DNA of 34,814 nucleotides from Bacteroidota bacterium (GCA_018267875.1 JAFDXP010000030.1:1-34814), one strand, 5' to 3'. Positions 8,300 to 17,285 are shown, numbered from the stretch's first letter. A program made the numbers and translations. The notes: generated by a model not told the origin, from the sequence alone.

Positions 8300-8992
8300 T
8301 TAGTGAAATTTAGCTTGTGTTTTTGTTTCTTTATCCTGAGAAAAAATTCGATACCGCAAAGCAATAATTATAGGGAAAGCATTAATTCTATAATTCAAGT
8401 TTTCTTTTTCACCAATAGAAGAAGTGTGCGTGTCATATTGTAAATGATACTGACGAAAAGCAGCTTCAGCTGACACAGCAAAATGGTTATTAATAGGAGC
8501 TACATAACCTAATTGCAAACCAAAAATTTCACCTTTACCACCATCCGGCGCACGATAAGACTCATTACCTGAAAGCGATTTTGAGTTTTGACGAGCAACT
8601 CCATATCCTAAAGCAACTCCACCAAACAAATACCCTTTTCCAATTGAATATTTGCCATTTACTACAAAGCAAGGTGCAATCATTGTCTTGGCATAAACTA
8701 AAGTCCGATCATCTCCACCTACTTTTACTCCCCAATAGGTATAATATATATTGTTTGACTTTCCTGACAATTGAGAAATTTGTAAATCTGCACCAATCTG
8801 TAGATACGCATTCAAGTCATAATGCAATGACAAAGAAGTTGCATAATTTACCGTGTGCCTTTCTGCTTTCATATACATATTATCAGTAGGAGTACCATTC
8901 ATGCTTACACCACCACCAAGACCAAATTCTAAATGCTGTGAGAATAAAAATGTAGGCATAAAAAGACAGAAAAGAGAGAACATTAGCTTCAT
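8300..8992 (-). CDS. Small outer-membrane beta-barrel protein
   Basis: The protein has 230 aa with a signal peptide (MKLMFSLFCLFMPTFLFSQ, cleavage probably after FLFS). The mature part alternates short amphipathic strands and glycine-rich turns (LEFGLGGGVSM, LQIGADLQIS, YLFGGVALGYGV, ALRYRIF), as in 8-10-stranded porin-family/OmpW-like barrels. The precise family is not recognised. It stands alone, convergent with lysS, with a -7 box TATATTTG upstream. Confidence 0.65.
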   Translation of the reverse strand: MKLMFSLFCLFMPTFLFSQHLEFGLGGGVSMNGTPTDNMYMKAERHTVNYATSLSLHYDLNAYLQIGADLQISQLSGKSNNIYYTYWGVKVGGDDRTLVYAKTMIAPCFVVNGKYSIGKGYLFGGVALGYGVARQNSKSLSGNESYRAPDGGKGEIFGLQLGYVAPINNHFAVSAEAAFRQYHLQYDTHTSSIGEKENLNYRINAFPIIIALRYRIFSQDKETKTQAKFH

Positions 8993-9024
8993 ACTAAATA
9001 TTTAGAGTTGATTTTTAAAGTTGG

Positions 9025-9032
9025 CAAATATA
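9025..9032 (-). promoter_or_regulatory. -7 box for the barrel gene at 8300-8992
   Basis: TATATTTG on the minus strand fits TAnnTTTG, 32 nt before the ATG at 8992. Confidence 0.45.
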
Positions 9033-9153
9033 CAAGTTTGAAGAATAAATATGAATTTCAAATTAAACGCCTTTATCAAAAACTTTAAAAAAGCCTTTCG
9101 TTCATCATAAATCATCCTTATAGCATCTTCAATCCTCTTGAAATAGCTTGAAA

Positions 9154-9161
9154 TATCTTTG
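9154..9161 (+). promoter_or_regulatory. -7 box for the pirin gene
   Basis: TATCTTTG fits TAnnTTTG and ends 21 nt before the ATG at 9183. The TTG at 9159-9161, which would give a longer frame, is the last part of this box. Confidence 0.55.
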
Positions 9162-9182
9162 TCCTCTAAAACAATTATAGAA

Positions 9183-10052
9183 ATGGAAAAGAGAAAAGTA
9201 GCAACGGTATTAGCCCCCTTAGAACCTCATTATGTAGGTGATGGATTTAGAGTGAGCAATTTTATACCTGGACAAGTTAGTATGAGGCGCATGAATCCCT
9301 TTATCATGTTGGACTATAATTCAAAATTCTATTTCCCCCCTTCTGAAAAACCTCGTGGTGTAAGTGTACATCCTCATCGTGGATTTGAAACGGTAACGAT
9401 AGCCTATAAGGGTAGTGTTGCCCACCATGATAGCAGTGGCGGCGGCGGTGTTATTGGCGAAGGCGATGTACAATGGATGACTGCAGCAAGCGGCGTGCTT
9501 CATAAAGAATATCACGAGGAATCATTCAGTAAACAAGGTGGAGATTTTCACATGGTTCAACTTTGGACAAACCTACCTGCTAAAGATAAAATGAGTTCTC
9601 CTCGTTATCAGGCAATCAGTAAAGATAAAATGGTTCACATCCCGTTACCACAAGGAGGAGAAGTTGAAATAATAGCCGGCAATTTTAAAAACAAAACTGG
9701 TCCTGCTATTACCGTTACACCAATTAATTTATTCAACGTTAGGCTTCCTAAAAACACATCAACAACATTATCTTTTCCCGCTATATACAACACGGCACTT
9801 TTACTCATTGAAGGTTCAGTAAAAATAAACGATCAAAACATAGTGCAGACTGATCATTTTGTCCTATTTGAAAACAATAGCGAAGAATTTATTGTAGAAG
9901 CAATAGAAGATGCTGTTGTTTTATTAATGAGTGGCGAGCCTATTGAAGAGCCTATTGCTTCTTACGGACCATTTGTAATGAATACACAAGCAGAGCTTAT
10001 ACAAGCGGTACATGATTTTCAAGATGGAAAGTTTGGGTATTTAGCGGAATAA
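9183..10052 (+). CDS. Pirin family protein
   Basis: Pirins are bicupin proteins; several bacterial members have quercetin 2,3-dioxygenase activity while others act as regulators. The product is 289 aa. The N-terminal cupin carries the metal ligands expected in the family: His63 and His65 (HPHRGFET), His107 and Glu109 (GVLHKEYHEE). A Gly-rich loop HHDSSGGGG follows the first pair. The C-terminal cupin region (KNKTGPAITVTPINLFNV to VVLLMSGEPIEEPIASYGPFVMNT) ends with the usual PFVMNT-type pirin tail. The start at 9183 is chosen over a TTG at 9159 that lies in the promoter box. The substrate is unknown. The next gene follows 36 nt downstream. Confidence 0.9.
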   Translation: MEKRKVATVLAPLEPHYVGDGFRVSNFIPGQVSMRRMNPFIMLDYNSKFYFPPSEKPRGVSVHPHRGFETVTIAYKGSVAHHDSSGGGGVIGEGDVQWMTAASGVLHKEYHEESFSKQGGDFHMVQLWTNLPAKDKMSSPRYQAISKDKMVHIPLPQGGEVEIIAGNFKNKTGPAITVTPINLFNVRLPKNTSTTLSFPAIYNTALLLIEGSVKINDQNIVQTDHFVLFENNSEEFIVEAIEDAVVLLMSGEPIEEPIASYGPFVMNTQAELIQAVHDFQDGKFGYLAE

Positions 10053-10088
10053 GATTAAATAGAGAAGCTTTGTTATTTTGCGCTGATT

Positions 10089-10598
10089 ATGTCATTTCGA
10101 GATCGTCCGTTAATAGCCCTAAAAATTGAAAAAACTGATCGGCTTTTGTTTTTAGCTTCAACCTTGATTGTTGTTTTTGTATGGGTAGTTGCATTCCGTG
10201 CCTATTCTATGTTCCCAGAAACAATACCTACACAATTTGATGCAAATGGCAAAGTGCAAATTTGGGGAAATCGCAAATCTCTGTTTATGCTTCCCAGCGT
10301 TTGCACGGGCATGACCATATTGCTGGCATGGCTTAGTAAGTTTCCTCAATTTTTCAACTATCCAATTACAATCACAAAGGACAATGCAGCGTTTTATTAT
10401 CAACTTGCATCGCGTGCCATTCGTTGGCTATGTGTTACAATACCTATTGTATTTGGTTTAGAACTTTGGCAGACTATTCGATCTGTAAAAAATAATTCAG
10501 TTGAAACGGTCGGCTGGCTTTGGGTTGCAGAGCCTTTGTTAGTTTTAACACCCGTTGTAATTGCCATTATCAAAATGATCAATAAGCAAAAGAAATAG
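10089..10598 (+). CDS. DUF1648 domain membrane protein
   Basis: The protein has 169 aa with about four membrane helices (residues ~18-38, ~64-84, ~110-130, ~142-162). After helix 1 comes the DUF1648 signature: FPETIPTQFDANGKVQIWGNRKS, a variant of the family pattern LPxxIPxHFxxxGxxDxWG. The family is also found in SdpI-type immunity and membrane proteins, but the role here is unknown. It follows the pirin gene by 36 nt, with an imperfect -7 box (TTATTTTG) in between. It is convergent with the MFS gene, and the two stop codons are separated by only 3 nt. Confidence 0.75.
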   Translation: MSFRDRPLIALKIEKTDRLLFLASTLIVVFVWVVAFRAYSMFPETIPTQFDANGKVQIWGNRKSLFMLPSVCTGMTILLAWLSKFPQFFNYPITITKDNAAFYYQLASRAIRWLCVTIPIVFGLELWQTIRSVKNNSVETVGWLWVAEPLLVLTPVVIAIIKMINKQKK

Positions 10599-10601
10599 CA
10601 T

Positions 10602-11825
10602 CTAATTTTCTAAGAAGTTTAGGTCTTTACCAAAAGTTTCTTCAGTGAAAAAAGCTGCAATTATGGCAATCAACATAACTAAAAAGCCGGTAGTTGCAGC
10701 CGCATTCAAATAGCTTTGAAAATGCTGTAACCATTGAAAAAGCAATGTAATTAAGGGTAACGATCCTCGCACCATATTAGGAATGGTAGTTGCTGCTGTA
10801 GCCCGAAGATTAGTACCAAAATGTTCGGCAGCCATCGTAACAAAAATTGCCCAAAATCCTGTTCCAAAGCCCAATAGTGCACATACTGCATACATCTTGC
10901 TTGCGGATGAATGATGCAAGTTGAAAAATAAAAAAATAGCGACTACGGTTATACCATAAAATATGAACAAAGCCTTTTTCCGGCTTTTCAGCCATTGACT
11001 TAACAGTCCAATCAACACATCTCCAATTGAAATGGCAACATAAGCAAACATAACAGCTTTGCCGGGATTTATTTCTTCCGCAATGCCAAAAGACTTACCA
11101 AACTCTCGTGAAAAAGACACCAAAATACCAATGGCATACCATGTAGGCAAACCAATCAAAATGCTCAAAATATACTTTTTAAATCGAGCAGCATTGGTAA
11201 AAAACATCAGAAAGTTTCCTCTACGCACATCACTATTTTGAAGTTGCTTAAACAACCCCGATTCAAACACGCTGACACGAAGCAACAACAATAAAAGACC
11301 CAATCCGCCACCAATGAAATAGCAAACACGCCAATCGAAATTTTTTGCAATAAAATAGGCTAACACCGCACCGGTAAGACCGATTCCCGCCACCAATGAA
11401 GTAGCAATTCCGCGCTTTTCTTTAGCTATCAGTTCACTGACTAAGGTAATACCGGCACCTAATTCGCCTGCCAGTCCAATACCAGCTATAAATCGGGCTA
11501 TACTATACTGTTGAGCTGTTTGTACAAAACCATTTGCCAAGTTAGCCAATGAATAAAGCAAAATAGAACCAAATAAAACTGAAAGTCGTCCTTTTTTATC
11601 ACCCATTATGCCCCAAATAATTCCGCCAATTAATAAGCCTAACATTTGATGTCCAATAATAGCAAGACCTTGGTCGCGAATCATGATATCTGAAAGCCCA
11701 AGACTTTGCAAGCTTCCTACCCGCACAATGCTAAACAGAAGCAAATCGTAGATATCAACAAAATAGCCCAAAGCTGCTACCACAACAGGTATGCTAAGCA
11801 AAGTCGAATTATTTTTTACCTGCAT
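10602..11825 (-). CDS. MFS transporter (metabolite:H+ symporter / sugar-porter-like)
   Basis: The protein has 407 aa and about 12 hydrophobic segments. MFS motif A is present between helices 2 and 3 as GDKKGR (75-80). RFIAGIGLAGELGAGITLVSEL matches the helix 4-5 region of the metabolite:H+ symporter group, and TM1 has two Asp residues (YFVDIYDLLL). The substrate is not evident, but sugars or organic acids would fit. It lies 70 nt downstream of the DedA gene on the same strand, but a terminator hairpin ends 5 nt before its ATG, so expression may depend on readthrough. I see no TAnnTTTG box in that gap. Confidence 0.85.
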   Translation of the reverse strand: MQVKNNSTLLSIPVVVAALGYFVDIYDLLLFSIVRVGSLQSLGLSDIMIRDQGLAIIGHQMLGLLIGGIIWGIMGDKKGRLSVLFGSILLYSLANLANGFVQTAQQYSIARFIAGIGLAGELGAGITLVSELIAKEKRGIATSLVAGIGLTGAVLAYFIAKNFDWRVCYFIGGGLGLLLLLLRVSVFESGLFKQLQNSDVRRGNFLMFFTNAARFKKYILSILIGLPTWYAIGILVSFSREFGKSFGIAEEINPGKAVMFAYVAISIGDVLIGLLSQWLKSRKKALFIFYGITVVAIFLFFNLHHSSASKMYAVCALLGFGTGFWAIFVTMAAEHFGTNLRATAATTIPNMVRGSLPLITLLFQWLQHFQSYLNAAATTGFLVMLIAIIAAFFTEETFGKDLNFLEN

Positions 11826-11830
11826 AAAAA

Positions 11831-11852
11831 ATGCGCCCGATTACAGACGCAT
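11831..11852 (-). terminator. Hairpin with T-run between the DedA and MFS genes
   Basis: On the minus strand ATGCGTC (11852-11846) pairs with GGCGCAT (11837-11831), including one G.T pair. A T-run follows immediately and runs into the ATG at 11825. Confidence 0.5.
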
Positions 11853-11895
11853 AATAATATAAAAAGCTAAGCACTATTTGAAACAGATTCTATGT

Positions 11896-12588
11896 TTAGA
11901 ATTCTTCCTCTACTATATCCTTGCCTACTTCCATAATAGGGTTCTTCTTTTTTGAAAAAAACATTTTAAATAACACAGGAAAAGTTGTAACAACAATAAG
12001 CCCGATTACAATTTTTTCAAAATTGTGCTTCACCCATTCATTTTCTCCTAAAAAGTATCCAGATAAGGTCATACTGGCAACCCAAGCCACACAACCCACT
12101 ACATTAAATAAGAAAAACTTCTTTCGATCCATTTCTACTACTCCGGCAACGATGGGAGCAAAGGTGCGTACGATGGGTAAAAAGCGAGCAAGAATAATAG
12201 CACTACCGCCCCGCTTTTCATAAAATTGTTTTGCCTGAATCACGTGTTTCTTTTTAAACAAAAGTGTATCTCTCTTTTCAAAAAGTACAGGTCCTGTTTT
12301 TTTACCAAACCAATAGCCAATCATGTTTCCAATTACACCGGCAAAAGTTATCAATAATATCCAGTAAAGAAGGTTGGCAAAATCATTTGGAAAAGGGTGT
12401 TTGGAGTTTGCAATCATTAATCCGGTAACAAACAACAGTGAATCTCCCGGAAGAAAAAATCCAATAAAAAGTCCAGTTTCAGCAAAGATTATAAGTGCTA
12501 CTAAATATAATCCACCATAAAGTGTAACCAATGCGGCAAGCTTTTCCGCATTCATTAATTCCTTTACCAATTCAATAATGTCGTGCAT
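11896..12588 (-). CDS. DedA/VTT family membrane protein
   Basis: The protein has 230 aa. DedA proteins are inner-membrane transporters implicated in recycling undecaprenyl phosphate or flipping phospholipids. Family signatures are clear: Glu37 and the re-entrant FFLPGDSLLF (44-53), GYWFGKKTGP (91-100), and the second re-entrant loop ILARFLPIVRTFAPIVAG with the conserved Arg135 and Arg141. Four to five further hydrophobic segments are present, with a lysine-rich cytosolic end (FFSKKKNP). The particular lipid substrate cannot be told from sequence. The upstream region has only an imperfect -7 box (TATTTTCG). Confidence 0.92.
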   Translation of the reverse strand: MHDIIELVKELMNAEKLAALVTLYGGLYLVALIIFAETGLFIGFFLPGDSLLFVTGLMIANSKHPFPNDFANLLYWILLITFAGVIGNMIGYWFGKKTGPVLFEKRDTLLFKKKHVIQAKQFYEKRGGSAIILARFLPIVRTFAPIVAGVVEMDRKKFFLFNVVGCVAWVASMTLSGYFLGENEWVKHNFEKIVIGLIVVTTFPVLFKMFFSKKKNPIMEVGKDIVEEEF

Positions 12589-12685
12589 AATCGTGAATGA
12601 CGGGCGAAAATAGGTAAAATGAGTTTGATAAACGCTTTTATAGCCAGATACTTTCTACCATCATGATAAGTTTAACTACTCGCTA

Positions 12686-13432
12686 TTACAGTATAGCTAA
12701 GGGTTTTGCAACATCATGATAAAATGCAAATTGCCAACCTTCAATTTTTCCTTGTGCTGCATATTGTTCTCTGAGGTGCATAGCCTTTTTGCCATCATAA
12801 TCATATTTGGCAACGTAACGTATTCTCATCTGTTTGAGCTGAGGCGCTTCATCTCCTCCGAAAAAAATTTTTGAACCATTATCTTCAATCAAATAGACTA
12901 TGTGACCTGGGCAATGCCCTCCGGAATGCCAAAATTTTATGTATCCATCTATGTCGCCTTGCTCACCATCTAAAAAATGTACTTGTTCGGATTGCAACAG
13001 AGGTTCTATATCTTCCGAAATGTAGGATGGGAAGCCTTTTTGAAGAGCATCATTCGCTTCCTGACGATAGACATAATACGTTGCATTTGGAAATGTAGTC
13101 TTAATTATTCCAGTAGAATTTTGATGAACTGCACCGCCTGAATGGTCCTTATGCAAATGGCTCAAAAGTACTTTTGTAACTTGTTCCGGAGTATATCCGC
13201 ATTTGCGAAGGTTGTGATGAATTTGCAGTGTTCCATCTTTTTCATTGAAGCCTAATCCGGTATCTAACAGTATTATATCGTTTTCTGTCACCACCAGAAA
13301 GGGTTGTATTTCCACAAGTAATGATCCTATAGGGCGATCATTCAACTCATCAACCGAAGGATTAAATGGATGAAAAACCTTGTCGTGCCCGATTGTAAAC
13401 TCACCTTCGGAGAGGGGGAAAATAATTGCCAT
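12686..13432 (-). CDS. Metallo-beta-lactamase-fold hydrolase
   Basis: The protein has 248 aa. The metal-binding motif is SHLHKDH (His92, His94, Asp96, His97), with further ligands His173 or His177 in HSGGHCPGH, Asp194 in FFGGDEAP and probably a C-terminal His in FYHD. The layout resembles N-acyl-homoserine-lactonase and glyoxalase-II-like members, but the substrate is unknown. It starts 13 nt after the rodA stop on the same strand, so it may be the third gene of the mrdA-rodA unit. A TACATTTG box overlapping the gap could also give a leaderless transcript. Confidence 0.85.
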   Translation of the reverse strand: MAIIFPLSEGEFTIGHDKVFHPFNPSVDELNDRPIGSLLVEIQPFLVVTENDIILLDTGLGFNEKDGTLQIHHNLRKCGYTPEQVTKVLLSHLHKDHSGGAVHQNSTGIIKTTFPNATYYVYRQEANDALQKGFPSYISEDIEPLLQSEQVHFLDGEQGDIDGYIKFWHSGGHCPGHIVYLIEDNGSKIFFGGDEAPQLKQMRIRYVAKYDYDGKKAMHLREQYAAQGKIEGWQFAFYHDVAKPLAIL

Positions 13433-13445
13433 AGCAAATGTAAAG

Positions 13446-14771
13446 TTACCGTATCATCACCTGCCTATCTACATCTAATCGCAAAAGAATAAAAATCAAA
13501 ACGCTGAATGACAATAAAGATGAGCCTCCATAGCTTAACAAAGGCAAAGTGATACCAATTACCGGAGCTAATCCGATAGTCATAGAAAGATTAATGGCGA
13601 AGTGAAAAAATAAAATAGAGGCTACGCAATAAGCATAAATGCGACTAAAGGGTGACCGTTGTCGCTCTGCAATCCACACAATACGGAGCATTAATGACAC
13701 ATAAATGACGACAAGAATAACGCTACCTAAAAAACCAAATTGCTCACCAACTGCACAGAAAATAAAATCGGTGTTTTGCTCCGGCACAAAATCATTTTTA
13801 GTAGAAGTTCCATTCAGGAAACCCTTGCCCAGCAATCCTCCTGAGCCGATAGCAATTTTAGATTGCATCACATTATAGTCTGAAGTGTTTGATTTTTTAG
13901 ATCCTTCATCACTTAGTTGGATAGCTTGATATTCTTCCGGAACATCTTTACCCAACATGGAATAAATCCGATCAATTTGATACCCCTTTAAAACATGTTT
14001 AAAAGCAAAAGGGACTAAAAATTGAGAAAAGCCAACGGCAATTCCCCAGCAACCCAAAATAATAGCCAACAACAAGATATTTCTTCGAATGGCAAAGCGC
14101 ATCAAAACCCCAATCAAAATTGCTATTCCGCTTAAAATGAACAATAGTATTAACCGATCTACCAACAAAGAGGCAAGCCCCAATGCCACACTTGAAAAAC
14201 CAATTATCAATACAGCATTGGGTAATCCCTCACGATACATTACCAGAAAAAACGAAAAATAAACTAGGGCTAATCCGGTTTCATCTTGAAGGATAATGGT
14301 GAATGCAGGTACCAATGCAATGGCAATACCAATAAGGCGATCTTTTAAGGTTTGAAAATTAGTTTCAGGCAAGGAAAGAAATCGTGCAAGTGCCAGCGAA
14401 GTAAATATCTTACACACCTCACCGGGCTGAAAAGCAAAACTTCCTACACCCAACCAAGAATGTGACCCTTTTACATTTTTACCGGCAAAAATGGTTATTA
14501 GTAGCAGAAGAATTCCGATTGTATAAAAGAGAAAGGCAAAACTGCTGAAAAACTTACTTTCTGTCCAAAGAATAATCAAACCGGCAAACAAGGAAATACC
14601 AAAGAACATCAGTTGTTTTACAAAACTTTTGTTCATCATAAAAATAGAAGGATCTGTGCTTTTATATTCTACCGAGAATATTGCGGTCAGCCCAATTAGA
14701 ACTAAAGCAAAATATAGCAAAATAATGACGCTATCTATCTTTCCGAATATGGATCGTTGTTCGTTGCTCAT
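13446..14771 (-). CDS. rodA: Rod shape-determining protein RodA (SEDS glycosyltransferase)
   Basis: RodA is the peptidoglycan polymerase of the elongation machinery and works in the inner membrane with PBP2. The protein has 441 aa and about ten membrane helices. Family landmarks are GSHSWLGVGSFAFQPGEVCKI (the W-x-G-x-G-xx-FQPSE-type motif), the large periplasmic segment with FVPEQNTDFIFCAVGEQFGFLG, and the C-terminal GLAPVIGITLPLLSYGGSSLL. The stop codon of mrdA lies 1 nt upstream of the rodA start, so the two are translationally linked. Confidence 0.95.
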   Translation of the reverse strand: MSNEQRSIFGKIDSVIILLYFALVLIGLTAIFSVEYKSTDPSIFMMNKSFVKQLMFFGISLFAGLIILWTESKFFSSFAFLFYTIGILLLLITIFAGKNVKGSHSWLGVGSFAFQPGEVCKIFTSLALARFLSLPETNFQTLKDRLIGIAIALVPAFTIILQDETGLALVYFSFFLVMYREGLPNAVLIIGFSSVALGLASLLVDRLILLFILSGIAILIGVLMRFAIRRNILLLAIILGCWGIAVGFSQFLVPFAFKHVLKGYQIDRIYSMLGKDVPEEYQAIQLSDEGSKKSNTSDYNVMQSKIAIGSGGLLGKGFLNGTSTKNDFVPEQNTDFIFCAVGEQFGFLGSVILVVIYVSLMLRIVWIAERQRSPFSRIYAYCVASILFFHFAINLSMTIGLAPVIGITLPLLSYGGSSLLSFSVLIFILLRLDVDRQVMIR

Positions 14772-14772
14772 A

Positions 14773-16821
14773 CTATTTATGGGAGCTTAGCACAGTGGGT
14801 AATTTTCTTCCTAATTGTTTTTCAAACCAATTGCGAATCATAATTGAATCGTTTGCCCGAGCAGAGCTATCATTAAATCGTTTAGTTTCTTGTCGTAATT
14901 GCCATCTTTGTAAATCCTTTCTTTTTTGTGCCGAATCTATTGCATAGATATATGGATTTATAAGGTGCGCATTTACCAATTTATCTTCTAAATATTTTCG
15001 TTTAGGAGCGATGCTGTCTGTTAGATATTTTTCAATTAAAAGACTTGCCACCGGACCTGCCCAAGTAGCACCAAAGCCTGCATTTTCGACAATTACAGCA
15101 ACAGCAATTTTAGGGTTTTCACGCGGTGCAAATGCAACAAAAACAGAATGATCCTTCATCTTCATTGCCTGACCATGCACTACTGCTTTATTCTCAACAG
15201 TTCCAGTTTTTGCACAAATTTCTATTCCTGGAAGCTGTGCAACTTTACCGGTTCCCTTGTCCACAACATCTTGCATTCCCTTGCCAATTATGACAAAAAC
15301 GGAATCGTCTGTATGAGGTAAAGGCGAATGTTTTACTTTATACTTTTTGAGCAATGAATCATTCGGATTATTGTCAATAGATCGAACAAAATGAGGCGTA
15401 TAATAATACCCTCTGTTGGCAATGATACACATGGCGTTGGCAAGCTGAAGCGGCGTGAGTGCGACTTCTCCTTGTCCCATTCCAACGAAAAGATTGGTAC
15501 ATGAATTCCACGATCCATTATACATTTTGTTGTACAGCGCACTATCCGGCACCAGCCCTTTTCCTTCAAAAGGAATATCAACACCGGTTGGATGCCCTAA
15601 ACCAAGGTTGTACATATATTCTGTCCATGCTTGTAACCCTTTTTTTACTCCTCCAAATCTTCGAGCATCTTCTATCAATCGAAAGATGTGAACAAAATAG
15701 GAGTTGCAAGAATTGGCTAAGGCTAAACGAAGATTGGCAGCATGCCCGGGGTTTGAATGTGTACATGCAATTCTTCTTCCACAAGCATAATAGCCACCCC
15801 GACAAGGATAACCAAAAGCCGGTGTGATGGCTCCAACATCCAATGCTACTAATCCGGTAATAGGCTTCATGGCAGATCCGGGATTGTATGCAGCTTGAGT
15901 AGCTCTATTAAATAAAGGATGACGAGCATCGGAAAAAAGCAATGAAAAATTTCGTGTCCGATCCCTACCCTTCAACAGATTCGGATCAAAGCTAGGACTA
16001 CTAACCATTGTTAAAATGCCTCCGGTTTTCGGATCAATAGCCACCACACTACCGATTTTATTGGCCATGAGCTTCTCGGCATATTCCTGCATTTGCGCAT
16101 CTATTGATAATTGAAGCGTTCTACCAGCAATGGCAGGCGTATCTAATGCACCTTTTTTATACGCATCTCTCGGACGATTGAAGTTATCTCGCTCGTAATA
16201 ATAAACACCTCGCTGTCCACGCAAAACCTCTTCATAGCTTGACTCTAGCCCATTCATGCCTACATAATCTCCTTGCCTGTATGATGAATAACGTGGACGT
16301 TCCAGCATCTTAGGCGACACCTCGCCAATGTAGCCGAGAAAAATACCGGCACTTGAATTGGGATAAGAACGAATTGATCGTTCCAAGAGTTCAAAACCGT
16401 CAAACAAGTACATATTTTCTTTGAAACGTGCTGTTTGTTCAGCTGACAATTGCTCAATGAAAACACCTTGGCGCATGGATCCGGTTTTTACTCGTGTTTT
16501 CAACAAGTTTTTTTCAAACGTAGCTTTATCAAATCCCAGTACATTACAAAGAGTTGCGGTGTCTAAATGAGAAGAAACTCTGGAAGGCGTTACCATCAAA
16601 TCATACACTACTTCATTGTAGCACATCGTTCTTCCTTTTCTATCTATAATAACGCCACGAGGAGGATAAACCACTTTTCTGAAAATGGCTATATCATTAG
16701 CCATGATCTTATATTTATCCTCGAACAATTGCAGAAATAGCAATCTTGCCAGGATCACAAGACCCATGCCTATGAAAATTAAACGAACAATTATCTGACG
16801 GGGATTGGTGGCAACAGACAC
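14773..16821 (-). CDS. mrdA: Penicillin-binding protein 2 (elongation transpeptidase)
   Basis: PBP2 cross-links peptidoglycan during side-wall growth. The protein has 682 aa. One N-terminal membrane anchor (residues ~10-32) is followed by the dimerisation/pedestal region with PPRGVIIDRKGR (53-64). The transpeptidase domain has the SxxK motif S316-A-M-K319 (NPGSAMKP), SxN at S371-C-N373 and KTG at 538-540. A charged C-terminal tail (~610-682, QKRKDLQRWQLRQETKR) extends beyond the core. The start used is GTG at 16821, with no better ATG near. A TTTG-N19-TTAATTTG promoter ends 7 nt before it, so the leader may be nearly absent. Unlike many Bacteroidota, mreBCD does not lie directly upstream. Confidence 0.95.
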   Translation of the reverse strand: MSVATNPRQIIVRLIFIGMGLVILARLLFLQLFEDKYKIMANDIAIFRKVVYPPRGVIIDRKGRTMCYNEVVYDLMVTPSRVSSHLDTATLCNVLGFDKATFEKNLLKTRVKTGSMRQGVFIEQLSAEQTARFKENMYLFDGFELLERSIRSYPNSSAGIFLGYIGEVSPKMLERPRYSSYRQGDYVGMNGLESSYEEVLRGQRGVYYYERDNFNRPRDAYKKGALDTPAIAGRTLQLSIDAQMQEYAEKLMANKIGSVVAIDPKTGGILTMVSSPSFDPNLLKGRDRTRNFSLLFSDARHPLFNRATQAAYNPGSAMKPITGLVALDVGAITPAFGYPCRGGYYACGRRIACTHSNPGHAANLRLALANSCNSYFVHIFRLIEDARRFGGVKKGLQAWTEYMYNLGLGHPTGVDIPFEGKGLVPDSALYNKMYNGSWNSCTNLFVGMGQGEVALTPLQLANAMCIIANRGYYYTPHFVRSIDNNPNDSLLKKYKVKHSPLPHTDDSVFVIIGKGMQDVVDKGTGKVAQLPGIEICAKTGTVENKAVVHGQAMKMKDHSVFVAFAPRENPKIAVAVIVENAGFGATWAGPVASLLIEKYLTDSIAPKRKYLEDKLVNAHLINPYIYAIDSAQKRKDLQRWQLRQETKRFNDSSARANDSIMIRNWFEKQLGRKLPTVLSSHK

Positions 16822-16828
16822 GCAAATA

Positions 16829-16859
16829 CAAATTAATACAGCAACAACCTAAACGCAAA
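16829..16859 (-). promoter_or_regulatory. Promoter of mrdA-rodA
   Basis: On the minus strand TTTG (16859-16856), a 19-nt spacer and TTAATTTG (16836-16829) match the Bacteroidota -33/-7 pattern except for one base. The GTG start follows 7 nt later. Confidence 0.45.
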
Positions 16860-16962
16860 CCTAATTCAAAATTGTGGCTTTACAGTCAAGATATCGAGCT
16901 GATACCTTTTCAAAGTGTAAACAGAATAAAATGTGTGTTTAAAAAATTTTTTTTGATTCAGA

Positions 16963-16994
16963 GTTGGTGTTTAAAAAACTACGCATTACCTTTG
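16963..16994 (+). promoter_or_regulatory. Promoter of tRNA-Gln
   Basis: A GTTGG -33 element (TTG at 16964-16966), a 20-nt spacer and TACCTTTG (16987-16994) fit the Bacteroidota consensus. The tRNA begins 17 nt after the box. Confidence 0.65.
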
Positions 16995-17011
16995 CAGCCC
17001 GCAAGACAGAT

Positions 17012-17082
17012 AGTCCGATGGTGTAAAGGTAGCACAACTGATTTTGGTTCAGTTAGCTCAGGTTCGAATCCTGGTCGGACTA
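17012..17082 (+). tRNA. tRNA-Gln (anticodon TTG)
   Basis: The cloverleaf can be drawn by hand. The acceptor is AGTCCGA/TCGGACT, the D stem GTGT/GCAC, the anticodon stem ACTGA/TCAGT with loop TTTTGGT giving anticodon TTG at 17044-17046, and the T arm CAGG-TTCGAAT-CCTG. The discriminator is A, and CCA is not encoded. The gene has its own promoter upstream and a strong terminator directly behind. Confidence 0.95.
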
Positions 17083-17088
17083 CCTTAC

Positions 17089-17127
17089 AAAGCCACAAAA
17101 TGTATCATCATTTTGTGGCTTTCTTGT
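17089..17127 (+). terminator. Terminator of tRNA-Gln
   Basis: A perfect 14-bp stem, AAAGCCACAAAATG (17089-17102) with CATTTTGTGGCTTT (17109-17122), has a 6-nt loop and is followed by CTTGTTTTT. Confidence 0.85.
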
Positions 17128-17238
17128 TTTTGTATAGTCCCGTTATTGGTTGATTTTATTTGTTGGTTGTGTTTTGTTTATACGCAGATTTTTTTCTTTT
17201 GGGTACTTAATAACAAGTTTTTAATGCTTTTACAATAA

Positions 17239-17264
17239 AAAAAATCCGGCGAACCGGATTTTTT
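17239..17264 (-). terminator. Terminator of the thiolase gene
   Basis: AAAAAATCCGG (17239-17249) pairs with CCGGATTTTTT (17254-17264) over a CGAA tetraloop. The T-run on the minus strand follows the thiolase stop at 17286. The stretch 17128-17238 holds nothing else I can identify. Confidence 0.8.
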
Positions 17265-17285
17265 CTCTTTAAAACAATGTGAAAA

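Noticed and set aside
15459-15827. A 122-codon open frame on the plus strand inside mrdA
   Set aside because: It lies opposite the PBP2 transpeptidase coding sequence, which has all its active-site motifs, and it has no promoter or recognisable family.
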